Below are positions 63,930 through 64,000 of a stretch of DNA of 64,000 nucleotides, one piece after another. The notes beneath the pieces are model-generated. The model did no database searches. It worked only from the letters and a program-made list of their open reading frames with translations, and had not been told where the DNA came from. Each line of letters begins with the position of its first letter. Positions within the stretch are counted from its first letter, which is position 1. A program made the translations under genes and the position numbers. The DNA is from Pandoraea communis. Its GTDB lineage: Bacteria; Pseudomonadota; Gammaproteobacteria; Burkholderiales; Burkholderiaceae. The stretch lies in the NCBI RefSeq assembly GCF_902459745.1, contig NZ_CABPSJ010000006.1:124001-188000 (forward strand), given 5' to 3'.

Positions 63930-64000
63930 CATCAGATTGTTTTTTCGGGAAGAAAAATTATGCGAACCCGTAGATCGATTCCGCGAAGTGACGCCTCCGC

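Overview
The window looks like chromosome from a GC-rich betaproteobacterium of the Burkholderiaceae. Pandoraea is my best guess, from the gene families and codon style; no marker in the window proves it. Most of the sequence is densely coding. Short AT-rich stretches occur at promoters and at the right-hand end.

1-20681: an exopolysaccharide locus. Three rightward genes (a Wzz/GumC-like co-polymerase, a DUF6492-like glycosyltransferase and an acyltransferase-3) are followed by a short zinc-ribbon protein and a DUF4434 lipoprotein. A long leftward set then runs from wecB at 20681 down to 5920: UDP-GlcNAc 2-epimerase, BcsB-like protein, NfrB-like glycosyltransferase with a C-terminal MshEN-type (c-di-GMP) domain, NfrA-like TPR/barrel protein, AlgF-, AlgX- and AlgJ-like acylation proteins, an FkbH-like enzyme with its own acyl carrier protein, an MBOAT acyltransferase and a VOC protein. 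Read together they predict a synthase-type, probably ManNAc-containing glycan, made under c-di-GMP control and decorated with an ACP-borne acyl group.

21239-29212: tRNA-Glu and tRNA-Ala, a four-gene operon of exported proteins ending in a CsgG-like lipoprotein, an unusual UvrD-type helicase and creA. 29243-34282: a sigma-54 activator facing an aldehyde dehydrogenase, with a near-consensus -24/-12 promoter and three spaced inverted repeats, then an iron-type alcohol dehydrogenase (alcohol/aldehyde oxidation). 34372-40886: an IS3-family relic, an RpiR regulator with an MFS transporter and an Asp/Glu racemase-like gene, a DUF1254 protein and an AraC regulator.

41033-45107: a second sigma-54 activator facing a GntP-type permease and 3-hydroxybutyrate dehydrogenase. 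45231-54548: a cupin gene, then a TetR regulator facing an aromatic-degradation set (FAH-type hydrolase, extradiol-dioxygenase-like protein, MhpA-like monooxygenase, porin, MFS transporter), a decayed SDR gene and a DJ-1/PfpI protein. 54728-61276: DUF485 protein with a sodium:solute symporter, a MocR regulator, an M20 peptidase, and a tandem glycine riboswitch in front of a DadA-like oxidoreductase, apparently an amino-acid uptake and oxidation set.

61319-64000: a degraded integration hotspot. Two pieces of tyrosine-recombinase genes and a 3' half of a tRNA-Thr gene flank a small hypothetical gene and a PLD-like gene.
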